Assembly (NCBI RefSeq): GCF_000719955.1
Contig: NZ_JOII01000040.1
Coordinates: 1-44,322, forward strand
Length of the DNA: 44,322 nucleotides
Direction of reading: 5' to 3'
DNA from: Streptomyces albidoflavus
Lineage (GTDB): Bacteria; Actinomycetota; Actinomycetes; Streptomycetales; Streptomycetaceae
The stretch's first letter is position 1, and the number at the start of each line of letters is the position of its first letter. The translations under genes were made by a program, and so were the position numbers. Positions 1 to 6,899 of the stretch are shown here, one piece after another. Below the pieces are notes generated by a model. It was not told the DNA's origin. It made no database searches and worked only from the letters and a program-made list of their open reading frames with translations.

Positions 1-33
1 GCCCCCGCCCTCGCCACCACTGCGCTCACTCAT
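1..33 (-). CDS. Possible 5' end of a gene leaving the window
   Basis: On the minus strand an ATG at position 33 opens eleven codons (M-S-E-R-S-G-G-E-G-G-G) that run off the left edge. Upstream there is only a G-rich stretch that could act as a weak ribosome binding site. It follows the putative terminator of the pirin gene in the same direction, so a gene start is plausible, but eleven codons cannot be identified. Confidence 0.2.
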   Translation of the reverse strand, partial: MSERSGGEGGG

Positions 34-55
34 CCCCCGACCCCACCACAGCACG

Positions 56-100
56 GACGCCCCGTCCCCCGGAGCGTGTCCGCTCGGGTGACGGGGCGTC
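56..100 (-). terminator. Hairpin terminator after the pirin gene
   Basis: Perfect 11-bp arms GACGCCCCGTC (56-66) and GACGGGGCGTC (90-100) enclose a 23-nt loop. It begins 14 nt beyond the pirin stop codon. There is no U-tract, as is usual in high-GC actinobacteria. Confidence 0.6.
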
Positions 101-113
101 AGGGCCCGCCGGG

Positions 114-1070
114 CTACATGCCGTGGACCGCCGGGACGGTGCCGAGGCGGCCGGCCTGGAAGTCCTCGAAGGCCTGCTGGAGTTCGGCGCGGGTGTTCAT
201 GACGAACGGGCCGTAGTGCGCCATCGGCTCGCGCAGCGGCTTGCCGCCGAGCAGGACGACCTCCAGGTCGGGGGCGTGCCCGTCCTGGCTCTCGTCGGCC
301 CGCAGGGTCAGCGCCGACCCGGCCCCGAAGACCGCGGTCTGGCCGGTGCGGACCGGCCGGCGGTCGGTACCGACGGTGCCGCGCCCGGCGAGGACGTACG
401 CCAGGCCGTTGTACTCCTCGCGCCAGGGCAGGGTCACCTCGGCGCCGGGGCGGACGGAGGCGTGGATCATGGTGATCGGGGTGTGGGTGATGCCCGGACC
501 CTCGTGGCCGTCGAAGTCGCCCGCGATGACCCGCAGCAGCGCCCCGCCGTCCCCGGTGGTCAGCAGCTTGACCTGGCCGCCGCGGATGTCCTGGTAGCGC
601 GGGTCCTTCATCTTGTCCTTGGCGGGCAGGTTGACCCAGAGCTGCAGCCCGTGGAAGAGCCCGCCCGACATGACCAGCGACTCCGGCGGCGTCTCGATGT
701 GCAGCAGCCCCGACCCGGCGGTCATCCACTGGGTGTCGCCGTTGGTGATGGTGCCGCCGCCACCGTTGGAGTCCTGGTGGATGAAGGTCCCGTCGATGAT
801 GTAGGTGACCGTCTCGAAGCCCCGGTGCGGGTGCCAGGGCGTCCCCTTCGGCTCCCCGGCCGCGTACTCCACCTCACCCATCTGGTCCATCATGATGAAC
901 GGATCCAGGTGCTTGTAGTTGATCCCGGCGAACGCGCGGCGCACCGGGAACCCCTCCCCCTCGAAACCGCTCGGCGCGGTCGTCACCGCCAGCACCGGCC
1001 GCTGCACGGCATCGGCGTCGGCGACCACTCGGGGCAGGGTCAGCGGATTCTCAACGGTCACTGCGGGCAT
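114..1070 (-). CDS. Pirin family protein (cupin-fold dioxygenase-like)
   Basis: 318 aa, the usual pirin length. Pirins are bicupin metal-binding proteins. Some have quercetinase activity and some modulate metabolic enzymes, so the substrate cannot be read from the sequence. The N-terminal cupin carries the expected metal ligands: H80 and H82 in W-H-P-H-R-G-F-E-T, and H124 and E126 in G-L-L-H-I-E. The C-terminal pirin_C domain covers roughly residues 195-300. The start is ATG with a strong AGGAGGT Shine-Dalgarno about 8 nt upstream. The gene stands alone with a hairpin behind it and a perfect inverted repeat at 1096-1117 just upstream, suggesting repressor control. Family assignment is certain; the physiological role is unknown. 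Confidence 0.93.
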   Translation of the reverse strand: MPAVTVENPLTLPRVVADADAVQRPVLAVTTAPSGFEGEGFPVRRAFAGINYKHLDPFIMMDQMGEVEYAAGEPKGTPWHPHRGFETVTYIIDGTFIHQDSNGGGGTITNGDTQWMTAGSGLLHIETPPESLVMSGGLFHGLQLWVNLPAKDKMKDPRYQDIRGGQVKLLTTGDGGALLRVIAGDFDGHEGPGITHTPITMIHASVRPGAEVTLPWREEYNGLAYVLAGRGTVGTDRRPVRTGQTAVFGAGSALTLRADESQDGHAPDLEVVLLGGKPLREPMAHYGPFVMNTRAELQQAFEDFQAGRLGTVPAVHGM

Positions 1071-1095
1071 CTCGGACCTCCTAGGCCAACCTCAG

Positions 1096-1117
1096 AGTAG
1101 TTGAAGAATGAACTACT
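1096..1117. promoter_or_regulatory. Inverted repeat upstream of pirin, likely operator
   Basis: Perfect 7-bp arms AGTAGTT (1096-1102) and AACTACT (1111-1117) with an 8-nt spacer, 26 nt upstream of the pirin start and unusually AT-rich for this window. Its size and symmetry suit a dimeric winged-helix repressor such as MarR or HxlR. No regulator gene lies beside it inside the window. The rest of the 404-nt gap (1071-1474) holds the short repeats and palindrome listed next and no gene. Confidence 0.5.
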
Positions 1118-1203
1118 TGCCACCCACAACCCCACCACCCCCGAAACCATTCCCGGCGACGGGAGGCGAAGAGGGCGGGGAACGGCTGCACTCCAGGAGC
1201 GCC

Positions 1204-1249
1204 CGGACTCCGGAACGGCCGGGCTCCGGAACGTCTGGGCTCCGGAGCA
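1204..1249. repeat. Three imperfect 16-bp tandem repeats
   Basis: Cores CGGACTCCGGAACG (1204-1217), CGGGCTCCGGAACG (1220-1233) and TGGGCTCCGGAGCA (1236-1249) recur every 16 bp in noncoding DNA between SseB and pirin. Each contains the palindrome CTCCGGA(G/A). Function is unknown. Confidence 0.6.
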
Positions 1250-1263
1250 GCCGGACACCAAAG

Positions 1264-1296
1264 CGGGCTGGGCACTGATGATCAGTGCCCAGCCCG
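1264..1296. terminator. Perfect 16-bp palindrome, probable terminator
   Basis: Arms CGGGCTGGGCACTGAT (1264-1279) and ATCAGTGCCCAGCCCG (1281-1296) are perfectly complementary around a single G. Six A residues follow on the plus strand. It lies about 180 nt downstream of the minus-strand SseB gene and could end its transcript. With so short a centre it might instead be a protein-binding palindrome. Confidence 0.5.
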
Positions 1297-1303
1297 AAAA
1301 AAT

Positions 1304-1356
1304 CAGCCCGTCCGGCGCTTGAGGACACTCAAGCCCGTCCGGCGTTTGAGGACGAG
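1304..1356. repeat. Two copies of a dispersed intergenic repeat
   Basis: The unit CAGCCCGTCCGGCG(C/T)TTGAGGAC appears at 1304-1326 and, with its first base changed, at 1332-1356 in direct orientation about 28 bp apart. A related GGCCGG form occurs as three tandem units at 38843-38926. I recall such units as common intergenic repeats of Streptomyces chromosomes. No function is established. Confidence 0.65.
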
Positions 1357-1474
1357 CTCGGCCGGAGGCCGGCGACACCCCCACAGAAAGGGTCCCCCAC
1401 ACCGGGGAAACCGGGTTTAGCCCCAGCCCCGCCAGGGGCAAGCCAGAAGCAGACCCGGACCCGAGCGCGCAGCG

Positions 1475-1969
1475 CTACCCGTACATCCGCCGCATGGCGA
1501 AATCGACCATCTCCTCGACGGCCTTGGCGTCGAACACCATGCGGTGCTCCCCCTCCATGTCGAGGACGAACCCGTACCCCGTCGGCAGCAGATCGATCAC
1601 CTCGGCCCCGGTGATCACGAAGTACTTGGAGTCCTTCCCCGCGTACCTGCGAAGTTCCTTCAGGGAGGTGAACATGGGGATGACCGGCTGCTGGGTGTTG
1701 TGCAGCGCCAGGAACCCCGGGTTGTCCCCCCGGGGGCAGTACACCTTCGACGTGGCGAAGACCTGCTGGAAGTCCTCGCCCCCCATCGCCCCGGTGGTGA
1801 AGGCGCGCACGGCCTCGGCCAGGGAGGGCGGCGACGGCTCCGGGTAGGCGGGCTGCTGCGGCTGCCCGTACCCGCCGATCCCGCCGGCCTGCTGCGGGTC
1901 GCCGTAGCCCCCCGCCTGGGGCGGAGCGTAGTGCTGCTGGGCGCCCGCGTTCTGGTCGTAGCCGTACAT
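1475..1969 (-). CDS. SseB-like N-terminal domain protein
   Basis: 164 aa. Residues 1-45 are low complexity and rich in Gly, Gln, Tyr and Pro, resembling the disordered heads of actinobacterial signalling proteins. The remainder (from about residue 48) resembles the SseB N-terminal fold found in small Streptomyces proteins, including the stretch P-V-I-P-M-F-T-S-L-K-E-L and a closing G-E-H-R-M-V-F-D. In enterobacteria SseB relates to serine and stress metabolism; nothing comparable is shown here. No signal peptide or membrane segment is visible. The start is ATG with no Shine-Dalgarno, but a TACCCT box seven nt upstream suggests a leaderless transcript. Confidence 0.8.
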   Translation of the reverse strand: MYGYDQNAGAQQHYAPPQAGGYGDPQQAGGIGGYGQPQQPAYPEPSPPSLAEAVRAFTTGAMGGEDFQQVFATSKVYCPRGDNPGFLALHNTQQPVIPMFTSLKELRRYAGKDSKYFVITGAEVIDLLPTGYGFVLDMEGEHRMVFDAKAVEEMVDFAMRRMYG

Positions 1970-1976
1970 GTTCAGA

Positions 1977-1982
1977 AGGGTA
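1977..1982 (-). promoter_or_regulatory. -10 box for leaderless SseB-like gene
   Basis: TACCCT, then seven nt, then the ATG at 1969. The expected transcription start coincides with the start codon. No clear -35 was found. Confidence 0.45.
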
Positions 1983-2033
1983 ACGAGTATCGAGTCACAG
2001 ATGGGCGGTTAGGGGTTGCTTCTTATTACTGAC

Positions 2034-2064
2034 CGGTAGCATCATCGGTAGTTACCACCCGGTA
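2034..2064. promoter_or_regulatory. Repeated CGGTA motif upstream of acyl-CoA dehydrogenase
   Basis: CGGTA occurs at 2034, 2046 and 2060 within an AT-richer stretch that includes the ACCGGT palindrome at 2033-2038. This region lies 46-76 nt before the acyl-CoA dehydrogenase start. It is a reasonable binding region for a TetR-type acyl-CoA-responsive repressor, but that is inference from position and composition only. Confidence 0.35.
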
Positions 2065-2109
2065 TTGCATCGAGGATCTTGCCTCCCGAGACAGACGGAG
2101 CCTTGCGCC

Positions 2110-3936
2110 ATGGGCCACTACAAGTCGAACCTCCGCGACATCGAGTTCAACCTCTTCGAGGTGCTCGGTCGCGACAAGCAGTACGGCACGGGCCCGTTCG
2201 CGGAGATGGACGTCGACACCGCCAAGAGCATCCTGGAGGAGGTCGCCCGCCTCGCGGAGAACGACCTTGCCGACTCCTTCGCGGACGCGGACCGCAACCC
2301 GCCGGTCTTCGACCCCGAGACGAACACCGCGCCGCTGCCCGAGTCCTTCAAGAAGTCCTACAAGGCCTTCATGGAGTCGGAGTACTGGCGCCTGGGCCTG
2401 CCCGAGGAGATCGGCGGCACGACCGCGCCCCGCTCCCTCATCTGGGCCCACGCCGAGCTGATCCTCGGTGCCAACCCCGCCATCTGGATGTACTCCTCCG
2501 GCCCGGCCTTCGCCGGCATCCTCTTCGAGGAGGGCAACGAGGTCCAGAAGAAGGCCGCCGAGATCGCCGTCGAGCGCCAGTGGGGCTCCACGATGGTCCT
2601 GACCGAGCCGGACGCCGGTTCGGACGTCGGCGCCGGCCGCACCAAGGCCGTCGAGCAGGCGGACGGCAGCTGGCACATCGAGGGCGTGAAGCGCTTCATC
2701 ACCTCGGGTGAGCACGACATGTCGGAGAACATCCTCCACTACGTCCTCGCCCGCCCCGAGGGCGCCGGCCCCGGCACCAAGGGCCTCTCGCTCTTCCTCG
2801 TCCCGAAGTACGAGTTCGACTGGGAGACCGGCGAGATCGGCGCCCGCAACGGCGCCTACGCCACCAACGTCGAGCACAAGATGGGCCTCAAGGCGTCCAA
2901 CACCTGCGAGATGACCTTCGGCGACAAGCACCCCGCCAAGGGCTGGCTCATCGGCGACAAGCACGACGGCATCCGCCAGATGTTCCGCATCATCGAGTTC
3001 GCCCGCATGATGGTCGGCACGAAGGCCATCGCCACCCTCTCCACCGGCTACCTCAACGCCCTGGAGTACGCCAAGGAGCGCGTGCAGGGTCCCGACCTCG
3101 CGCAGTTCATGGACAAGACCGCGCCCAAGGTCACCATCACCCACCACCCCGACGTGCGCCGCTCGCTCATGACGCAGAAGGCGTACGCCGAGGGCATGCG
3201 CACCCTGGTGCTCTACACCGCCGCGGTGCAGGACACCATCCAGGTCAAGGAGGCCGCCGGCGAGGACGCCACGGCCGACCACGCCCTGAACGACCTGCTC
3301 CTGCCCATCGTCAAGGGCTACGGCTCGGAGAAGTCGTACGAGCAGCTCGCGCAGTCGCTCCAGACCTTCGGCGGCTCCGGGTACCTGCAGGAGTACCCGA
3401 TCGAGCAGTACATCCGCGACGCCAAGATCGACACCCTCTACGAGGGCACCACCGCGATCCAGGGCCAGGACTTCTTCTTCCGGAAGATCGTCCGCAACCA
3501 GGGCGCCGCCCTGAACACCCTCGCCGGTGAGATCAAGGGCTTCCTCGCCGAGGCCCAGGGCGGCGACGCCCTGGCCGGTGCCCGCGAGCAGCTCGCCAAG
3601 GCCGCCGTGGAGCTGGAGGCGCTGGTCGGCGTCATGCTGACCGACCTCGCCGGCACCGAGAAGGACGTCAAGTCCATCTACAAGGTCGGCCTCAACACCA
3701 CGCGCCTGCTCCAGGCCTCCGGTGACGTCGTCGTCGGCTACCTGCTGGTCAAGTCGGCCGCCGTGGCCGCCGCCGCGCTGGAGACCGCCTCCGCCAAGGA
3801 CAAGGCGTTCTACGAGGGCAAGATCGCGGCCGCGAAGTTCTTCGCCGCCAACGTCCTGCCCGGCGTCGCCCAGGCCCGCGCCCTCTCCGAGGCCGTCGAC
3901 CTGGACGTCATGGAGCTGGACGAGGCGTCCTTCTGA
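2110..3936 (+). CDS. Acyl-CoA dehydrogenase, FadE5-like
   Basis: 608 aa FAD enzyme introducing the first double bond of acyl-CoA beta-oxidation, with electrons passing to ETF. It is longer than classical 380-400 aa members. The opening G-H-Y-K-S-N-L-R-D, the segment [13 protein letters not shown] near residue 170, [11 protein letters not shown] and L-Y-E-G-T-T-A-I-Q all match mycobacterial FadE5 as I recall it. The Glu of Y-E-G-T-T is the likely catalytic base. ATG at 2110 is preferred because the FadE5-type N-terminus begins there and GGAG lies 9 nt upstream; fifteen more codons are open before it. It is monocistronic. Its stop codon is the first unit of a 14-bp tandem repeat. Chain-length preference is not evident. 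Confidence 0.95.
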   Translation: MGHYKSNLRDIEFNLFEVLGRDKQYGTGPFAEMDVDTAKSILEEVARLAENDLADSFADADRNPPVFDPETNTAPLPESFKKSYKAFMESEYWRLGLPEEIGGTTAPRSLIWAHAELILGANPAIWMYSSGPAFAGILFEEGNEVQKKAAEIAVERQWGSTMVLTEPDAGSDVGAGRTKAVEQADGSWHIEGVKRFITSGEHDMSENILHYVLARPEGAGPGTKGLSLFLVPKYEFDWETGEIGARNGAYATNVEHKMGLKASNTCEMTFGDKHPAKGWLIGDKHDGIRQMFRIIEFARMMVGTKAIATLSTGYLNALEYAKERVQGPDLAQFMDKTAPKVTITHHPDVRRSLMTQKAYAEGMRTLVLYTAAVQDTIQVKEAAGEDATADHALNDLLLPIVKGYGSEKSYEQLAQSLQTFGGSGYLQEYPIEQYIRDAKIDTLYEGTTAIQGQDFFFRKIVRNQGAALNTLAGEIKGFLAEAQGGDALAGAREQLAKAAVELEALVGVMLTDLAGTEKDVKSIYKVGLNTTRLLQASGDVVVGYLLVKSAAVAAAALETASAKDKAFYEGKIAAAKFFAANVLPGVAQARALSEAVDLDVMELDEASF

Positions 3937-3988
3937 TCGGCGCCGCCTGATCAGCGCCGCCTGATCAGCGCCGCCTGATCAGCGCCGC
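3934..3988. repeat. Four 14-bp tandem repeats starting at the stop codon
   Basis: TGATC(G/A)GCGCCGCC begins at 3934, 3948, 3962 and 3976 (last unit 13 bp), and another TGA follows at 3989. The first TGA is the acyl-CoA dehydrogenase stop. Because 14 is not a multiple of three, successive units place stops in all three frames. Confidence 0.9.
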
Positions 3989-4025
3989 TGACGGTCCGCG
4001 CGCAGGGCCGTAGCAGTACCGGGTG

Positions 4026-4060
4026 AAGGCCCGCTCCCCTCTCGCGGGGGAGCGGGCCTT
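4026..4060. terminator. Bidirectional terminator
   Basis: Perfect 14-bp arms AAGGCCCGCTCCCC (4026-4039) and GGGGAGCGGGCCTT (4047-4060) around a 7-nt loop, placed between the convergent acyl-CoA dehydrogenase and acetyltransferase genes. A and T runs at the stem ends suit both directions. Confidence 0.85.
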
Positions 4061-4115
4061 CTGCGTTCCTCCCGCTCCTGCTCCTGTTCGCGTGGTGGCC
4101 CGAAGGTCCGCTCCC

Positions 4116-4643
4116 TCAGGCGTCGAGGGTGATCCAGAACCGGCACTTGCGGCCCAGCACCGTGTCACGGACGTCCTCCAGGACCGCGCCGAGGTGCTCG
4201 GCGACCCGTGCCGACGCCTCGTTGTCCTCGTCGCAGGTGATCAGTACCTGGCCGATGCCGCGCGCCCTGGCCTCCTCCAGCATCTCGCCGAGCGCCCAGG
4301 TGGCGACGCCCCGGCCGCGTGCCGAGGGACGCACCGAGTAGCCGATGTGGCCGCCCGCCTCGAAGAGGAAGCCGTTGAGCCGGTGGCGCAGGTCGATCGC
4401 GCCGAGGAAGATGCCGTCCTCGACGATCCAGCGGTGGGTGGCCGGCACGTACCCGCCGACCGGGTTCGTCTCCTGCTCCCGCAGGGTCTCGGTCCACCGC
4501 CGGAACCCCTCCTCCGTCTCCAGCCCCTGGTCCGGTACGAGGTGCCGGCCCGCTCCGTCCTGGGTGCCCAGCGCCTCCCACTCGGCTTCGGCGGCCAGCC
4601 AGGAGGCGTGCAGGGCGGGGGAGGGCTCGATCAGCTGCGGCAT
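4116..4643 (-). CDS. GNAT family N-acetyltransferase
   Basis: 175 aa, the typical size of a single-domain Gcn5-related acetyltransferase using acetyl-CoA. The acetyl-CoA pyrophosphate loop (motif A) is seen as R-P-S-A-R-G-R-G-V-A-T at residues 105-115, following the strand G-H-I-G-Y-S-V. Further on D-E-D-N-E-A-S-A-R-V-A-E-H-L-G-A is the usual motif B region. This pattern resembles RimJ/RimL-like and small-molecule acetyltransferases, so the acceptor is unknown. The ATG at 4643 lacks a Shine-Dalgarno but has TAACGT six nt upstream, consistent with a leaderless transcript. It is divergent from the quinone oxidoreductase gene, and the 137-nt gap carries both promoters. Confidence 0.9.
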   Translation of the reverse strand: MPQLIEPSPALHASWLAAEAEWEALGTQDGAGRHLVPDQGLETEEGFRRWTETLREQETNPVGGYVPATHRWIVEDGIFLGAIDLRHRLNGFLFEAGGHIGYSVRPSARGRGVATWALGEMLEEARARGIGQVLITCDEDNEASARVAEHLGAVLEDVRDTVLGRKCRFWITLDA

Positions 4644-4649
4644 GGGAGG

Positions 4650-4655
4650 ACGTTA
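4650..4655 (-). promoter_or_regulatory. -10 box for leaderless GNAT gene
   Basis: TAACGT on the minus strand, six nt, then ATG at 4643. The spacing matches leaderless promoters elsewhere in the window. Confidence 0.5.
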
Positions 4656-4683
4656 ACCGCCCGGCGCCCGCACACCGCGCTCC

Positions 4684-4714
4684 TTGACCTGAAGTCCGGT
4701 CGAGGTCACAGGGT
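4684..4714 (+). promoter_or_regulatory. MerR-type promoter with 19-bp spacer
   Basis: The -35 TTGACC (4684-4689) and -10 CAGGGT (4709-4714) are separated by 19 bp rather than 17. The spacer region holds the dyad TGACCT (4685-4690) / AGGTCA (4703-4708). An overlong spacer with a dyad inside it is the hallmark of promoters activated by MerR/SoxR family proteins through DNA distortion. The promoter points at the oxidoreductase starting at 4781. Confidence 0.72.
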
Positions 4715-4780
4715 GGCCGTACGACCGGCCACCACGGGGGCGGCCGGTGTCCACGACGGCACGCACGAAGGAGAAGGACG

Positions 4781-5758
4781 ATGAAGGCAGTGGTCATGCA
4801 CGAGTACGGCGGCCCCGAGGTGCTGCGGTACGAGGAGGTCCCCGACCCGGTTCCGGGGGCGGGCGAGGTCCGGATCGCCGTCCGGGCCAGTGGCGTCCAC
4901 TTCATCGAGGGGCACCTGCGGGCGGGCGGCGCCGAGGGGCTGCCGCCCGCGCCGGGGCTGCCCGCGATCATCGGCAGCGAGACGGCGGGCACGGTCGACG
5001 CGGTCGGGGACGGGGTCGGCGCCGAATGGCTCGGGCGGCGGGTGGTCACCCGGTCCCCGAGCCCCGGCGGCTACGCCTCGCTGGTCACCTCGCCCGTCTC
5101 CGAACTGCACCACCTCCCGGACTCCCTCGGGTACGAGGCCGCCGTCACCCTGATCGGCACCGGAGCCATCACCCTCGACTTCCTCGACCAGGTCGCCCCG
5201 GCGCCGGAGGACGTCCTGCTGGTCCTCTCCGCCGCCGGAGGCATCGGCCGCCTCGCCGTCCCGCACGTCCGCCGGCTCGGCACCACCGTGGTCGGCGCGG
5301 CCGGTGGCCCCGCCAAGACCGCGACGGTCCGGGGGCTCGGCGCCGACCTCGCCGTCGACTACGACCGGCCGGGGTGGAGCGAGGACGTCCGCGCCCACTT
5401 CGGCACCGCCCGGCCCGTCACCGCCGTCCTCGACGGCGTCGGCGGGACCAAGGCCGCCGAGGCGTACGGGCTGCTGGCCGACGGCGGGCGCCTGGTGACC
5501 ATCGGCTGCGCCTCCGGCGAGTGGTTCGTCCCGGACTCGGAGGAGGCCGCCGCCCGCTCGGTCGAGGTCGTCCCGGCCATCGCCCGCTGGGCCGCCGCCG
5601 ACGTCGACCGCCGCCTCTCCCGCACCCGGGCCCTGGAGGCGGGGGCGGACGGCAGCCTGGAGGCCGCCTACCAGACCTTCGCCCTCAGCGACGCGGCCCA
5701 CGCCCACGCGGAGATGGCCGCCCGCCGGACCACGGGGAAGGTCGTCCTGCTCCCGTGA
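4781..5758 (+). CDS. Zinc-type alcohol dehydrogenase-like NADPH:quinone oxidoreductase
   Basis: 325 aa medium-chain dehydrogenase/reductase of the quinone oxidoreductase (QOR) branch, which reduces quinones or enones with NADPH. The N-terminal GroES-like domain starts M-K-A-V-V-M-H-E-Y-G-G-P-E-V-L. The Rossmann nucleotide loop is A-A-G-G-I-G at 151-156, and D-G-V-G-G occurs near residue 220. No structural zinc Cys cluster is visible, as expected for QOR proteins. GAAGGAGAAGGACG precedes the ATG. It is preceded by a MerR-type promoter, which fits induction by electrophiles or redox-active compounds. No MerR gene lies nearby. The 3' end is 12 nt from the convergent DUF6083 gene. Confidence 0.9.
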   Translation: MKAVVMHEYGGPEVLRYEEVPDPVPGAGEVRIAVRASGVHFIEGHLRAGGAEGLPPAPGLPAIIGSETAGTVDAVGDGVGAEWLGRRVVTRSPSPGGYASLVTSPVSELHHLPDSLGYEAAVTLIGTGAITLDFLDQVAPAPEDVLLVLSAAGGIGRLAVPHVRRLGTTVVGAAGGPAKTATVRGLGADLAVDYDRPGWSEDVRAHFGTARPVTAVLDGVGGTKAAEAYGLLADGGRLVTIGCASGEWFVPDSEEAAARSVEVVPAIARWAAADVDRRLSRTRALEAGADGSLEAAYQTFALSDAAHAHAEMAARRTTGKVVLLP

Positions 5759-5770
5759 GCCCGGCGCGGC

Positions 5771-6385
5771 TCAGCCCCGCCCGCCGTGCGAGCGCCAGCG
5801 CGCCATCAGCTCGGGGGACTCCACCGGGGCCGGGCGGGCCGGGCAGACCGAGAAGTGGCTGACCCGGCAGGTGTCCGCCGGGACCGCCCGGCCCAGCGGC
5901 ACCGCCGTCCCGTCCGGGGCGATCCGCCACCGGTGCCGCGCCGGGACCCGGTACGCGGGGAACGGGTCCGGCTCCATCGGGATCCAGGCCCCGCCGACCG
6001 TGGTGTGCCAGCGGCCGGGGGCCAGGCAGTAGCGGCAGGTCATCGGCTTGCCCTCGCCCGGGGACGGCACCGCCTTCGACCGCTCGGGCAGCGGCTGGCC
6101 GTGCTCGGCGCGGACCAGCGTCGCCGTCATCACCGGCAGCAGGTCCCCCAGCCGGACCGGGTCACCGGCCGGCGCGGGCGAGGCCGCCCCCGTGCAGCTG
6201 GGGCAGAGCGGCAGCGCCAGCGGGCCGTGCCACCGCGCCCCGGGCGCCCCGCAGGCCGGGCAGGCGGGGCCGGGCGGCCCGGCCTGGCGCGGGACCGCGG
6301 GCGGCCGCAGCCGGGAGTCCTCGGGCAGAGCCCGGACACCGGGCTCACGGGCGGTGTACGCGGAGCGGTAGGTCTGCGAGGTCAC
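5771..6385 (-). CDS. DUF6083-like zinc-ribbon protein
   Basis: 204 aa from a GTG at 6385, chosen because GAGGGGGGA lies about 6 nt upstream; an upstream extension would read through the parS sites and is rejected. Cys pairs C42/C45, C61/C64 and C117/C120, with C173 and C181 near the end, suggest two zinc-ribbon-like knuckles. The C-terminal half contains Trp-rich segments (R-W-H-T-T-V-G-G-A-W-I-P) and H-R-W-R-I-A-P-D-G-T. The layout resembles the Streptomyces DUF6083 family, whose function is not known to me. There is no signal peptide or membrane segment. A nucleic-acid or protein-binding role is only a guess from the Cys pattern. Confidence 0.75.
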   Translation of the reverse strand: MTSQTYRSAYTAREPGVRALPEDSRLRPPAVPRQAGPPGPACPACGAPGARWHGPLALPLCPSCTGAASPAPAGDPVRLGDLLPVMTATLVRAEHGQPLPERSKAVPSPGEGKPMTCRYCLAPGRWHTTVGGAWIPMEPDPFPAYRVPARHRWRIAPDGTAVPLGRAVPADTCRVSHFSVCPARPAPVESPELMARWRSHGGRG

Positions 6386-6681
6386 CTGGTCCCCCCTCGG
6401 TCGGCGGTCACCGCCGGCCCGCCTCCGGTGGCGGCCCGACAGCGCGCGGGCCCGGGCCGGACCCCCGACCTGCCCGGTCCCACGCGCCTGCCGCGATGGT
6501 GGCACGGGGCACTGACAACGCCGGGGCGCGAGGATGAACAGCGGGGACCGGGGGTGGAGTTGGCGGTGAGGGGCACGCTCGGAAGGCTTCCCCGGTCCGG
6601 GCGTGCGTAGGCGCGGCGCCGCCTGCCGCCACCACCTGCCCTCACCCTCTGCCGCCCCGGCCTGCCCACCCGGCCCCGGAT

Positions 6682-6787
6682 GTTTCACGTGAAACATCTG
6701 GTTTCACGTGAAACATCCGCCCTGAGACCTCCGCGAGGCTTTCCGGCCCGCGAGGCGTACCGGCCGGGGCGTTGTTTCACGTGAAAC
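6682..6787. promoter_or_regulatory. parS cluster 1 (three ParB-binding sites)
   Basis: Perfect GTTTCACGTGAAAC palindromes at 6682-6695, 6701-6714 and 6774-6787. This is the ParB-loading sequence of the ParABS chromosome segregation system. The sites fill the 514-nt gap (6386-6899) between the divergent DUF6083 and M18 genes; apart from the M18 -10 box, I see no gene in this gap. Confidence 0.96.
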
Positions 6788-6887
6788 ATGCCGGAAGGAA
6801 CGACCGGGCCTTGTGCCGCCCGCCCGTCGCTTCGCGCGGAATCGCCCGGTCTCCGCCGCCCCCGGTCCACGGGGCGAGACGCCTGGT

Positions 6888-6893
6888 TAGGCT
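6888..6893 (+). promoter_or_regulatory. -10 box for leaderless M18 aminopeptidase
   Basis: TAGGCT, six nt, then ATG at 6900; no Shine-Dalgarno is present. A transcription start at the A of ATG is expected. Confidence 0.6.
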
Positions 6894-6899
6894 GGACGT

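Noticed and set aside
2026..3282. Minus-strand open frame of 418 codons under the acyl-CoA dehydrogenase gene
   Set aside because: Antisense shadow of a certain gene; composition is Gly/Val/Leu-rich and lacks any motif.
6682..6787. parS hairpins as transcription terminators
   Set aside because: The palindromes have no loop and match the ParB site exactly in all copies, so DNA binding explains them better.
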